In this document: in pieces, positions 10,420-20,400 of the stretch | How positions within the stretch are numbered: position 1 is the first letter of the stretch | How the letters are laid out: each line of letters opens with the position of its first letter | Source of the DNA: Posidonia oceanica | Taxonomy: Eukaryota > Streptophyta > Magnoliopsida > Alismatales > Posidoniaceae | DNA length: 64,000 nucleotides | Assembly: GCA_037176725.1 (NCBI GenBank) | Contig: JAZBRS010000060.1 | Span: 58,246,001 to 58,310,000 of the forward strand | Direction: 5' to 3' | The notes under the pieces: generated by a model | Database searches by the model: none | Told to the model about the DNA's origin: nothing | The model's input: the letters and a program-made list of their open reading frames with translations, nothing else | Translations under genes and position numbers: made by a program

Positions 10420-10480
10420 CAAGCATACTCATTCATCCAAGCATACTCATCCATCCAAGCATACTACTCATCTTCATAAG
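10420..10480 (+). repeat. Short tandem repeat, about 18 bp x 3
   Basis: Three consecutive copies of a unit containing CATCCAAGCATACTCAT. E2 has a single related unit here, so the expansion is private to E1 or lost in E2. Confidence 0.7.
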
Positions 10481-10859
10481 CATATCACCTGCATCATGCA
10501 TACATGCATCTTCTTCTATCATTCCTTTCCTATCAATTTCTCCCGCTCTGCAACGCGCTTCGGCCCTGAGACAGTACCTCTCCCCAGCAGAGCGCATCGA
10601 CGACACTCGAGCTGCGCTGGTCCAGATCTCCTACCAGCCCTCGCCCCCGTGTCCGCAAGACTGCTACAGAATCCCCCTTGCTTATTTGTGCTTAATTGCT
10701 ATGTTCTGTTATCAACTGCTATGATGCTTATGGAACTACATTTTCAGTCTCAGCTTCTGCTTGTTGTCAAAGATTATATGCCTGCGAGATCTGATTGTTT
10801 ATTGATAGCAGGTACCTTCAAGCTTCGCAACTATCAGCCTGTCTTCTGCAACTAGTGCA

Positions 10860-12062
10860 ATGGGCTTCCCAACTCTGCTGACTCCCACACACTGCTCGGA
10901 AACCCTGCGAGAATGGATCGGCAGGCTCACTCAAGAAGACTGTGAGAAGCTGCGCCTCTGGGGGGTCCCAACTAAACTGCTGAAGGCCGCTGATGTGGAA
11001 GTCAGCCGTCACCTTCTCTGTGCCGCCGCAAGATTCTGGAAACCGGCGCACCATGTCTTTCACTTTGGCAAAACTGAGCTGACACCTACACTGGAAGAGG
11101 TGCGTCGGATCTGCGGCTTTTCCAAGATCCTGGGGCCGCCTGTTTTCATGAGGCGAGATGGATATCTCGAGGTCCTGAGCCAGCTGACTGGGCTCCCCAC
11201 TCGAACCTGCCAACAGAAACTAATCTGCACCAGTGGACCTGAACCTATGCTTCGCCTTGCGCACTTCGATGATATCATGAACAAGCGTGCAGAACTCGGA
11301 GATGAGCTGTGGCTCCGAGGATTTGTTATCCGCTTCCTGGGCGAGCTGATCTTTACTCATGGCCGACTAACGGTGGCCATTGAGGTTGCAGAGATTGCAT
11401 TAGCTGTGGTGACCCAGCACATAGACCTGGCACCAGTTGTCCTGGCAGAGACCTATCGCGGGATGGACCGCATCTCTCATCGTTGCCGCCACTTCCACGG
11501 TTGCGGAGCACTCATACAAGTCTGGCTAACTGCACACTTAGAAGTGAACCTTCTGCGCCCTCAAGTGCATGCCTTTGAAGCTTACTGCAGCAGCGCCCGT
11601 GCCAAGACAGACAAGAGCGTCAAAGAAGAATACGAGAGGCTGTCAGCGCTGACTGACGACGCTGTAACCTGGCGTATTGTCCCCTCTGTAGCCGAGCCAT
11701 TTACTGTCTTCTTCAGCGCGCGCGACACGCGGCTGATCATTCTACCAGGCTTCACAGCAGGCGTAGAGTACCATCCAATCAGGGTTATGCGCCAGTTCGG
11801 CTTCCAGCAGGGCGCCTTCATCGACAGTACAGCGCCTGAGCTCCTTCAAATGTACCCTCTCAGCACAACTGCCCCAACCAAGAAGCTCGCTAGTCTGATG
11901 CAGCATGGGGTCCAATCAACAGACATTACAGCTGTGAGAGGTATGAGATGCACCCCAGAATATGAAGCTGAAGTCCGACAGCTCTGGCCTATTACAGAAG
12001 TCCCGCCAAGCGGTCCCCTATTCCCCGACTCCAGACAGTCGAAGAAGGCTCGAACTGACTAG
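10860..12062 (+). CDS. Extra ORF after pol: plant mobile domain/DUF7745-like protein
   Basis: An intact 400-codon ORF in element orientation, between pol and the 3' LTR. It resembles the plant-mobile-domain-like proteins (DUF7745 type) found with plant retrotransposons: a helical N-terminus (LREWIGRLTQEDCEKLRLWG), then LLCAAARFWKPAHHVFHFG, ELTPTLEEVRRICGF, a hydrophobic helical middle (FLGELIFTHGRLTVAIE) and a basic tail (SRQSKKARTD) that could be a nuclear signal. No catalytic motif, signal peptide or membrane segment was recognised. The E2 copy (22867-21665, minus) has exactly the same length with one nonsense codon and no indel. Some Tat/Retand elements carry an ORF at this place, function unknown. 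Expression would need a spliced or separate mRNA. The family name comes from motif recall and is less certain than the ORF. Confidence 0.75.
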   Translation: MGFPTLLTPTHCSETLREWIGRLTQEDCEKLRLWGVPTKLLKAADVEVSRHLLCAAARFWKPAHHVFHFGKTELTPTLEEVRRICGFSKILGPPVFMRRDGYLEVLSQLTGLPTRTCQQKLICTSGPEPMLRLAHFDDIMNKRAELGDELWLRGFVIRFLGELIFTHGRLTVAIEVAEIALAVVTQHIDLAPVVLAETYRGMDRISHRCRHFHGCGALIQVWLTAHLEVNLLRPQVHAFEAYCSSARAKTDKSVKEEYERLSALTDDAVTWRIVPSVAEPFTVFFSARDTRLIILPGFTAGVEYHPIRVMRQFGFQQGAFIDSTAPELLQMYPLSTTAPTKKLASLMQHGVQSTDITAVRGMRCTPEYEAEVRQLWPITEVPPSGPLFPDSRQSKKARTD

Positions 12063-12798
12063 GCCATTGTGCAACCATCATGTGGTCTTCTTTCAAGTCA
12101 CGCTGTACATCTTTTGGCCTGCCACAGGCATTGTACTCATCAAGCTTTATCAATGAAAAAACTGTTTCTGCTATCTGCTTGCACTTCAAGACTGTTCAGT
12201 GCATTGCATATTCATTATCATCATCATCTCGAGCCCTCTGGCCAGACTTACAGCCATCACAACGCAGCAAGGTCCTCAGCACCCAATCCGGAGTCCGGAA
12301 CCTCTACGGACCCGCATCGTCAAGCTATGCCATCTGGCGTCCCCAGCTGGTCGTCCCCAGCTGGATCATCATCCCCAACGGGCTGGCACCCCAAACTGCT
12401 CGGCGAAAGGTCCGTCAACCTGTCATCCTCCTCAGCTGATCATCCCCAGCTGAGTCCCCTGCGGGCTGGCACCCCAAACTGCTCGGCGATAGGTCCATCA
12501 ACCTGTCATCATCCCCAGCTGGTCATCCCCAGCTGGATCATCATCTGCGGGCTGGTACCCCAAACTACTCGTCTGACAAGCACGACAATCTTGTCATCAC
12601 CCTCTGCTTTCGATGCCAAGGACGCGTTGGCCAACCCCTGGTGTCATCCCGACACCAGGGGCATCTTTTGATCGCCCCTTGGTATCATCCTTCCCCTCTT
12701 TCCTCTATGATATTCCTGGTGTCATAGGATGATTTCTTCTCATCATTACCTCATCCCCTCATTGCCGGCCGATAAGTCCGATATCTTATCAATCAATC
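12063..12798 (+). other. 3' untranslated region before the arrays
   Basis: Noncoding sequence with a GCTGGCACCCCAAACTGCTC-type direct repeat (see 12330-12600), then a stretch shared with E2 (TTGGCCAACGCG/CGCGTTGGCCAA). At 12765-12797 a single copy of the GATAAGTCCGATATCTTATC-type unit occurs; E2 carries that unit in about ten copies. Confidence 0.6.
12330..12600 (+). repeat. Direct repeat, about 88 bp x 3
   Basis: Three imperfect copies of a unit with CATCCCCAGCTG, GGGCTGGCACCCCAAACT and GGTCCGTCAACCTGTCATC. E2 has about two copies (21300-21400, minus). Confidence 0.7.
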
Positions 12799-13345
12799 AC
12801 TCTCATCATGATCTCACCCCCTCTTTCTCATCATGATCTCATCCCCCTCTTTAGCAATAACTCTCATCATGATCTCATCCCCCTCTTTAGCAATAGTTCT
12901 CATCATGATCTCATCCCCCTCTTTAGCAATCATTCTCATCATGATCTCACCCCCTCTTTCTCATCATGATCTCATCCCCCTCTTTAGCCATAGCTCTCAT
13001 CATGATCTCATCTCATCCCCCTCTTTAGCAATAGCTCTCATCATGATCTCATCCCCCTCTTCAGCAATAGTTCTCATCATGATCTCACCCCCTCTTTAGC
13101 AATAGCTCTCATCATGATCTCATCCCCCTCTTTAGCAATAGCTCTCATCATGATCTCATCCCCCTCTTCAGCAATAGTTCTCATCATGATCTCACCCCCT
13201 CTATAGCAATAGCTCTCATCATGATCTCATCCCCCTCTTTAGCAATAACTCTCATCATGATCTCATCCCCCTCTTTAGCCATAATTCTTATCATGATCTC
13301 ATCCCCCTCTTTAGCAATAGCTCTCATCATTATCTCATCCCCTCT
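12799..13345 (+). repeat. 36-bp tandem array, about 15 copies
   Basis: Consecutive copies of a 36-bp unit with TCTCATCATGATCTCATCCC and CTCTTTAGCAATA; some units are shortened. The ATCATGAT core is palindromic. The period is a multiple of three, so an open frame of 88 codons within it is an artefact. The array is absent from E2's 3' region as far as that is visible. Confidence 0.92.
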
Positions 13346-13503
13346 TATCAACAATCAAGCACTCTCAGGCTGATATCCTAAACTATCAACAATCAAGCAC
13401 TCTCAGGCTGATATCCTAAACTATCAACAATCAAGCACTCTCAGGCTGATATCCTAAACTATCAACAATCAAGCACTCTCAGGCTGATAACCTAAACTAT
13501 CAT
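13346..13503 (+). repeat. 38-bp tandem array, 4 copies
   Basis: Four near-identical copies of a 38-bp unit with AACAATCAAGCACTCTCAGG followed by CTGATATCCTAAACTATC. The unit ends in the same CTATC that closes the next array's units, so the arrays probably arose from overlapping seeds. Confidence 0.92.
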
Positions 13504-13559
13504 CTGGGCCGATCCATGGTTGGCCCACAGTTGTGTTATACGGCTGACATCCAGTAACT

Positions 13560-14370
13560 GTCCCTTGCAATTGCGGTTTCTAGTTGATAGGTCTGTAAAC
13601 TATCCGCCAGTTGATAGGTCTGTAAACTATCTACCAGTTGATAGGACTGCAAAACTATCGTTAGGCTGATATCCTAAACTATCACCAGCAATTGCATTAT
13701 ATGGCTGATATCCAGTAACTATCCCTCATCATTGCGCGTTCCAGTTGATAGGCTTGTAAACTATCCGCCAGTTGATAGGACTGTAAACTATCGTTCCAGT
13801 TGATAGGACTGTAAACTATCGCTAGGCTGATATCCTAAACTATCACGCGCAATCATGTTATACGGCTGACACCTAGTAACTGTCCCTCGCAATGCCGTTT
13901 CCAGTTGATAGGACTGTAAACTATCCGCCAGTTGATAGGTCTGTAAACTATCCGCCAGTTGATAGGTCTGTAAACTATCGCTCCAGTTGATAGGACTGTA
14001 AACTATCCGGCATTTGCGTTATACGGCTGATACCCAGTAACTATCACTCATGGTTTGTGGCTTCCAGTTGATAGGTCTGTAAACTATCCGCCAGTTGATA
14101 GGTCTGTAAACTATCCGCCAGTTGATAGGTCTGTAAACTATCCGCTAGTTGATAGGACTGTAAACTATCCCACACAACCATGTTATACGGCTGATATCCA
14201 GTAACTATCACTCACAACTGCTCTAGGCTGATAATCTAAACTATCGCTCTAGGCTGATAACCTAAACTATCACTCCAGGCTGATAACCTAAACTATCGCT
14301 CTAGGCTGATAACCTAAACTATCACTCCCGGTTGATAGGACCGTAAACTATCCGGACGATAAGCCCGTCA
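13560..14370 (+). repeat. 27-bp tandem array with GATAG/CTATC inverted ends
   Basis: Roughly 15-20 copies of a 27-bp unit with GTTGATAGGTCTGTAAACTA, mixed with GGCTGATATCCTAAACTATC and GGCTGATACCCAGTAACTAT variants. Each unit has GATAG and CTATC arms about 9 nt apart, so the RNA or single-stranded DNA could form a row of small hairpins. Confidence 0.9.
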
Positions 14371-14911
14371 CCTTATCACCTTTTTTGGCGTGGCCTTGCC
14401 TCAGGAAGGCAAAGTCATGCACCTCCTTTTTTGCGATACGAGAGTTGGCCTCTCTCCCCTCGCACCCCTCTTTTCTCTTCTGCTAGCTTGCTCCCCGGGC
14501 GGGGACGAGCTGCACCCTGTTTTTCTATGCTTTGTCGCGCAAGTCTGGCTTTCCTGCCAGATCCTTGCACCACATCGCGTCCTTTTAGCATTTTCTCTTG
14601 CATCATCTCTGCATCTTCTCAGCTAGCACTGCATACTACTTTAGTATCATCGGCGTCACTTGCACAACATCCGCATTTTTCTTTATTTGGCTAACTTTTG
14701 TACTAACTCTTGCATTGCATTTGCATCAACATGCATTACACACTTAGCATCATCCATCTGCACCCTGCATTTTGCATTGCGGCAACGGGCTACGATCTTC
14801 GGTGCATCCGCCGAATAAGTAGCTCACGCCCATAGCAAATCGCTGCTCCCGCCGGTCAGATGGGGTGTCTTGTCAACCCTGAGCAGCGGCCTCGCTCCGC
14901 TTGACTTTGCT
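14371..14911 (+). other. Unique 3' region before the polypurine tract
   Basis: Non-repetitive noncoding sequence. A CATTTGCAT-rich stretch runs at about 14640-14780. Frames of 60-90 codons on either strand show no family features. Confidence 0.5.
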
Positions 14912-14925
14912 CAGGGAGGGGCATC
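14912..14925 (+). other. Polypurine tract (PPT)
   Basis: CAGGGAGGGGCATC immediately precedes the TGTTGACACC start of the 3' LTR. A purine run at this place primes plus-strand DNA synthesis in LTR retrotransposons. The last three bases break the purine run, as in many plant elements. Confidence 0.8.
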
Positions 14926-14989
14926 TGTTGACACCCCATCTTGGCAGGCTTGGACCACTTGGAGCCCTCCTGGTGATTGCTGGACTCAA

Positions 14990-15640
14990 ACCCAAACCAA
15001 AACCAAACCCTAATCCTCTTCTTTACCCCTCAAAACCAAGCAAACTTGACCTAAGCCTTTACCCCTCTTCCCAAGCTCAAAACCTGACCGAAATCCATAG
15101 GAAAACCCACCAACACCCACTTAGCAAACCTACACAAGAACTTAGAAAATCTCAAACATTAGACCATTCCCAAAACCCTAGAAAACCTAGGCAAAAATCC
15201 CCTTTTCTACACCTTGAAACCCCTCCAAAACCTTCTTAGAATCAAACCAAAACCTCAGACCTAGCACCTCAAACCCTAGACTGCCTACCCCCCAATTTTC
15301 ATCCCATTCCAAGACCTTTAAGACCTCCATTCACTCAAATTATCCTTTTCTCTCTCTGGGATTATCATTTTCTCTCTCCTCTCTCTCTCCTGATTATCAT
15401 CTCTCTTTTCATCCCCTTCTTGCTCCTTTTCTTGCTTGGCTGTGGGCCCCCTTTGTGCTTCTATCCTTCCTCTATCTTATTCCTATTTTTACTTTATTTT
15501 TAACACTTTCCCTAATTTTCAAAAAATCCTTTCCTTCAACCTATCTCTTTTCCTTTTATCTCCCTCTTTTTTCCATTTCTTTCCTCCTTCTCTTTTCCTT
15601 TTCTCTCTTTTGCAAAAATCCATAAAAACCCCTAAAAATC
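14990..15640 (+). other. LTR zone rich in AAACCCTA-like motifs, then CT-rich stretch
   Basis: Several AAACCCTA or AACCCTAG motifs (telo-box-like) are followed by CTCTCTCTC and TTTTCTCTCTC runs near 15345-15440. The other LTRs have the same zone at 45390-45970, 51730-52150 and, on the minus strand, 37520-38160. Confidence 0.6.
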
Positions 15641-15649
15641 TGTAAAACC

Positions 15650-16400
15650 CCAAAACACAAAAGAAACAAATCAGAACCCTAAGAAAAACAATTAAAAAAC
15701 ATTAAACAAGCAATTAAAAACCTAAACTTAACTAAATCAAGCTAAAAGGAAAACCAAGCATGTAAGCTAAAAAATACAAAACAAATCAAAAGAAAACACT
15801 GAAAAATCAAGAAAAAAAACTAAAATGAAATCAAAACTCACCAAGAGTAAAAACCCCATCAGAAGAATTAAAAAACAAACCCTAAAAAGAAGAATTAAAA
15901 ATCAAACACTAAAACAAGTAATTAAAGAAGCAAAAGACTTAACCTAATAAACATAAGAAGAACAACATAAAAACTTAATTAAAAAAGGGAAAAGAAAAAC
16001 ACATTTGAAAGACTTAAAAACACCCCATCAAACCAGAAAAATCTAACTAAAAACTTCAAGAAAAATTAACAAATAAAAATCAAAGCATAATTTAAAAGAC
16101 TTAAGAAAGAAAAAACCCTAAGAAGACTAAAACTTGAAAACCTGAAAACAACCCTGGTTAATACGAAAATAAATCCTAAAAAATCCTAATCAATATCCTA
16201 AGTGTCCAACAAGGGAAACACAATTTTTAAAACAATTTAAAAAAAGGGTTTAACAAACATTTAATCAAGTGAAAACTAATTAAAAGCAAAACCAAAACCT
16301 TAAAACCCTAATCAAGCCCAAAACACACTAATCAACCCAAAATGGCCATTAAAAAATGTAATTAAAATCCTAATTCACATCACAACCTTTCTAATATTTT
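15650..16400 (+). repeat. A-rich low-complexity tract of the LTR
   Basis: About 750 nt with strong A over T asymmetry on the element's plus strand (many AATTAAAAA, ACAAATCAAAA words) and no reading frame of note. It recurs at the same LTR position in E4, E5 and E2. Confidence 0.75.
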
Positions 16401-16489
16401 TATTTATTTTTAGTTCATTTTTACTTATTTTATTTCCTCACTTTTCCCTCTCTTTCTTCCTTCTTTCCCATTTTTCTTTCCTTTTCTTC

Positions 16490-18060
16490 CTTACTGGCCC
16501 GTTGGCCCGTTTCTCCCTTCCTCCTTTATTTCTTTTCTTTTTTCTTTTTCGGCCCACAGTCCGGCCTTCTCCTCCTTCTTCTTCCTTCTCCCTTCTGTGT
16601 TTTCCACCGTATTTTTTCTCTCGCGGGCAGCTGCAACAGAGCTCCCTCCACCATTTAAATTTCGAAACCTCCATCTTATCATCCACAGCAGCTCGCCGCT
16701 CTCTCCCGTCTCAGCACCAATTCCGGGAGGCAATCAATGCCTGTCGTCTCGCCAGCATCAGTCTCCTCTGCTGCAGTGGCCGCCGGTTGAATTCAAAAAT
16801 TCCCAGCGCGCCAGCAGCCAGCCTCCTCCTGATAAAAGCCAGCCCTTCAATCCTCCTTGATCGCCTTTTTTGCCGTCCGAGAGAGAGAGCTGAGAAATCC
16901 AGAGAATTCCCAAGCAAACTCCCCTTTCTTCTCCCTCTGATTTTCAGCAACACTTCCTCTTTTCCATTCCTCTGAGACCAGCCCATTCCAGCATCCAATT
17001 CTCTTCCTTTTCATCCCCCAAATTCACCCAGCACATCAGTGCCTTTCCTTCATCATTTCCCGGCTTTTTTCCACCTCAGAACGACCCCCAATTCACCTGA
17101 AACTTCACCACTGAACCCACCACTTATCATTTCAGAGTTGCTTTCACCACTGAACTCCATTTCTCCCCAAATCTTCCTAAATTACTCGCCTGAACTTCAC
17201 CTTCCAGAAGCACCTAACCTTCAGCCCTATCCTCCACCACAGACCGAAATCTTCACCACAAACACTTACCCCTCCTTCAGACCAGAAACGAACCCAATCT
17301 CCTATCTCACTCCACACTCTCCAGAAATCCAAGCCAATCATCCAGATCCACTCCTCGAACTCCCAGCAACTTCCCGGAGGGCTCCATCCAGTCCGACGAG
17401 CAGCAACAATCCCCCCCACCTCCAGTCACTTTGCCGAACCCAAAAGTTGCCAGATCTTAGCCCGAGCTTCGAAGCTCACGTCCGGACGTCTGGGAAGCAC
17501 CGGAAGATCGTCCTGAAGCAGCTCCAACCTCTGCGAGTGCCCGACGATCACCGCAGCGACTGGACGAACGTCGCCGGCCAGCTCCGGAACTGCTGAGGTC
17601 GGGAGGACGTTTCAGACGCGGAGCCAGGTAATTCCCTATACCCTCAGCTCCCTCTTCTTCCCCTGTTGCTTCTCAACCCCTTAGAAGTAGGTTCCCGGCC
17701 CTCCTGCCCCGTTTCTGCTCGCCGCTCCGGTCGTCTTCTCCGGCGCAGTTCTCCGGTCGTCTCGTCGCTCCGGGCAGCGGAACGCAGCTTCGGTGGTTGC
17801 CTCAGGTCCGCACGGGTCTCAGGAACGTTCTCCGGCCCTCAGAACGCAGCGTCGCTGCGTCGATCGGCCGGACAAAGCTTCTGAAGCTCTGCAGACCTCC
17901 GGCGACCGCTCCAGCTCGTTCCAGTCCGCGTCGACCTCCGCCAATCGCCGTCAGACCTCCGTCAGCGTCGAGAGCACCTCTTCCGATCGTCCGCGCCTCC
18001 ACAGCCTCCCTGTGCCGGCGGTCGCGAGCTCTGGTAGCTCACTGCTATAGTGCTCGTCTC
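16490..18060 (+). other. C/G-rich gene-like patch of the LTR
   Basis: An abrupt change from A-rich to C-rich sequence with Pro/Ser-rich frames up to 185 codons (17039-17596), none with a recognised domain. The patch ends GTGCCGGCGGTCGCGAGCTC, close to E5 at 54555. The four LTRs differ most here. It may be captured host DNA or simply a GC-rich promoter or leader; there is not enough to call a gene. Confidence 0.5.
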
Positions 18061-18079
18061 CGCCGGCCATTACTGTGCT

Positions 18080-19110
18080 TTTATTTTCGCATTAGTATAG
18101 TTTTTTTGGTGAATATTGCATGCTTAGCCTAAGTTCTTTCATTTTTGCGTTTCAGTCCTTATGCCATTTAAGTTGCTATGTTTTCTATTTAAAACCATGC
18201 TAAATTGCTCTGAATGTCTGTGTTTTTCAGTATTTTCCTTTCAGTCCTTTTACTGTGCTGTTTAGTTATAAAATTTTATGCATCAGCCTCTCTGTTTTCA
18301 ATATTTGCACATAGGTCCTACAGTAGTTCATTTAATTTAAATGCATTAATTTTACCATATCATATTGCATTCTGTGCCCCTGTTTTTTCTCATTTTTGCA
18401 TTTAAACCCTCTGCACTGTAGTAACCTAGGTTTCATTTTTATTTTTTGCATGCTGCATTGCATATTATCCCCTCTGTTTTTTCATTTTTGCATGTAGGTC
18501 CATTTTAAATGTGCAGTAACTGTTTTCCATGCATTTTGGCTTATTGCATTGCATTTTCAACCCTGTTTTTTCAAAAAATTGCACATCAGTCCTGTCTTCT
18601 GATTTCAGAGCATGTTTACCATATAAAATTGCATATTTGACCCCGCATGATTCAAAAATCACACATAGGTCCTTGCATCCTTTAAAAATCATGTAAAAAG
18701 ACTGTTTTTCCCCTAAAGTTGCATCTTAGCTCCTATGCTTACAAAATTGCATGTAGACCCTCCACTTGCATTCCCGGACTCCCCAGAACCCTGTTTTCTG
18801 GAAAATTTGCACTTTAGACCCTAGTTTTTTCAAAATTACAATCTGATTTCTTTTTGCTTTCAAAACTTCTTCCAATGCATACCCTCTTTTCAAAATGGCT
18901 TTCTGAACCCAGTCTTTTGCAAAATAAAGCCCTGCCCTCTCATGTTTTCAAAACTCTCTCCTGTGGGCTCCGTCCTTTTTGAAAATTTGCTTTTAGCCTC
19001 CTTTTCTTTTTCAAAAATGGCATTTGAACCTCTGTTTTTTCTAAAAATTCTCTTCTTGTCTTTTCTTGCATCTTGCATGCATCCTGCATTCATTTAGTCT
19101 TGCATTTTAG
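18080..19110 (+). repeat. Degenerate TTGCA...AGnCC motif zone
   Basis: About 16 loose repetitions, every 35-70 nt, of TTGCA or TTGCAT followed by 3-8 nt and a CCC or TCC core (for example TTTGCACATAGGTCC, ATTGCATGTAGACCC). The same style fills 34090-34980 (minus), 48310-49160 and 54650-55400. It is too irregular for a simple tandem repeat. Confidence 0.6.
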
Positions 19111-19354
19111 CATCCCTTTGCACACACTAAGCACCTTTAGCTCCCCTTCACTTGGGAGGACCTTTTGCACACCCCTAGGACCTCCTGAACACTTAGACCT
19201 GTTCTTCTCCCCTGTTCTGGCCCTCCTGCCCTGAAGCTGCGATATCTTCCAATCCGGCTGTTGGATCTTCTCAAACAAGCTGCCCAGGCGACCGCAGCGA
19301 AGCGCTCTTTATCATGGACTAGACAGATCTCAGATCAGGCTCCCGGATTTCCAG

Positions 19355-19680
19355 GTATGTCCTCCTGAACCCCTGCATTGCATTCATTTGCATCCCATTT
19401 GCATAGTTTTCCTCGTTTTCGATTTCCGTCTCTTTGAGCATGTAGAATAGGACCTCCCCTTTCTGCTTGGCAACTTAGATCTCCGTTTCGCGTTTCCCCA
19501 TGTGTTTTGTGTTGAGTTTTCCCTGGATTTACCACTTAATGTAACTTTCTTCCCCCTTTTCCACGATCCGATCGCACCGCGAGCTTTGGGCAGCGTGCGA
19601 GACACACCGTGGAATGGTTTAGCAGGAAACGGTCGCAAAGAGGTGGTAATCCCTCCGTTTGCTCACTCTCCCCTTTGTAG
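19355..19680 (+). other. Conserved GT-AG intron-like segment in the LTR (326 nt)
   Basis: The donor CCAG/GTATGT and an acceptor after a pyrimidine run (CTCTCCCCTTTGTAG) bound 326 nt. E4 has CCAG/GTAAGT to CCCCATTGTAG (49445-49771, 327 nt), and E2 has CAAG/GTAAGT to CCCCTTTGTAG (33792-33467, 326 nt). E5 keeps the donor only. The splice signals are seen; splicing is inferred. Confidence 0.55.
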
Positions 19681-19796
19681 GTCTTCACACCTACTCTGTG
19701 TGGCCCCGAACAGCGCCTGTTCTCACACATGCGTAGTTCTACTTCTCCTTTTACTGCTTCTAATCTTTTTCTTTGCATTTGCATTCGCACGGCTTT

Positions 19797-20063
19797 TCCG
19801 AGGTTTTATCTCGCTCCTTTTGGCACCGTTTTGCGTGCCCGCTCTCGTTTTGGCACCGTTTTGCATGCCTGCTTTGTCTTTCGCGCCGTTTTGCGTGCTC
19901 GCCCTGTTTTTGGCACAGTTTTGCGTGCCCGTCATCGTCTTTTGCACCGATTTGCGTGCCGTCTTGCTTTCTCGCTCGTTTTGCATGTCGATCATGTCTT
20001 TTTGCACCGTTTTGCGCGCTTTCTTGTTTCTTGCCTCGTTTTGCGTGTTTTACGCCATTTTCT
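19797..20063 (+). repeat. LTR 30-bp array, short version (about 9 units)
   Basis: Degenerate units of about 30 bp built on TTTTGGCACCGTTTTGCGTG. It is the shortest of the four arrays (about 22 units in E2, 39 in E4 and 40 or more in E5). Each full unit has a GGCAC...GTGCC inverted repeat. Long frames across these arrays are artefacts of the 30-bp period. Confidence 0.88.
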
Positions 20064-20116
20064 CTCGCATGTCGATTGCATTGCATGGTTTTGCCGCTGT
20101 TTTGCTTTTTCGCTCG

Positions 20117-20170
20117 CATTTGCATATAGGGCTGTGATGCTTACTGCCTGGAGTTCTCACGAGCCAGGTT
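20117..20170 (+). promoter_or_regulatory. Possible core promoter after the LTR array
   Basis: TTTGCATATAGGGCTGTGAT and the following TGCTTACTGCCTGGAGTTCT are almost unchanged in all four LTRs, immediately after variable arrays (E2 32580-32645 minus, E4 51140-51190, E5 57095-57150). The CATATAGGG could be a TATA-type box. No transcript data, so weak. Confidence 0.3.
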
Positions 20171-20330
20171 TCGCCCAGTTCGGAACACAGATAGCGTAGC
20201 TGAGCACTTAGAGAGCACGTTTACTTCCTTGCTCTGCATCCTTCCACTTAGAGCACACCTTGAGCATTCATTTAGGCATTCATAGGCACATAGGTTTTCA
20301 AATCTGTATTTTTCCGCGTATGCGAGCGTA

Positions 20331-20400
20331 AGCCTAGAAAGACCGATTCTCGGGCGTGTCGGGGGTGCCTAACACCTTCCCCGCACGTAACAGGAGTCTT
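20331..20400 (+). promoter_or_regulatory. Highly conserved GC-rich hairpin block of the LTR
   Basis: AGCCTAGAAAGACCGATTCT, then CGGGCGTGTCGGGGGTGCCT, AACACCTTCCCCG and ACGTAACAGGAGTC. CGGGG...CCCCG and GGTG...CACC can pair into a stem. It is the best-conserved part of all four LTRs, and similar blocks are known in Tat/Ogre LTRs. A role in the R region (transcript end or strand transfer) is inferred. Confidence 0.7.

Larger units (their letters stand above)
9392..10859 (+). other. Spacer between pol and the extra ORF
   Basis: Noncoding. It holds two copies of an ATCATCATCGTCATCCT repeat (9462-9535), a purine-rich, A-dominated tract (about 9920-10050) and a short repeat (10420-10480). E2 has the same layout on its minus strand (22868-24344), with the tract appearing as T-rich at 23620-23740. 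Frames here are lysine-rich translations of the A-tract and not convincing genes. A pyrimidine stretch ending in AG at 10811-10812 lies about 48 nt before the next ATG and is kept in E2. Confidence 0.6.

Noticed and set aside
12799..14370. CRISPR-like array
   Set aside because: Units are contiguous with no unique spacers, in a plant retrotransposon 3' region.
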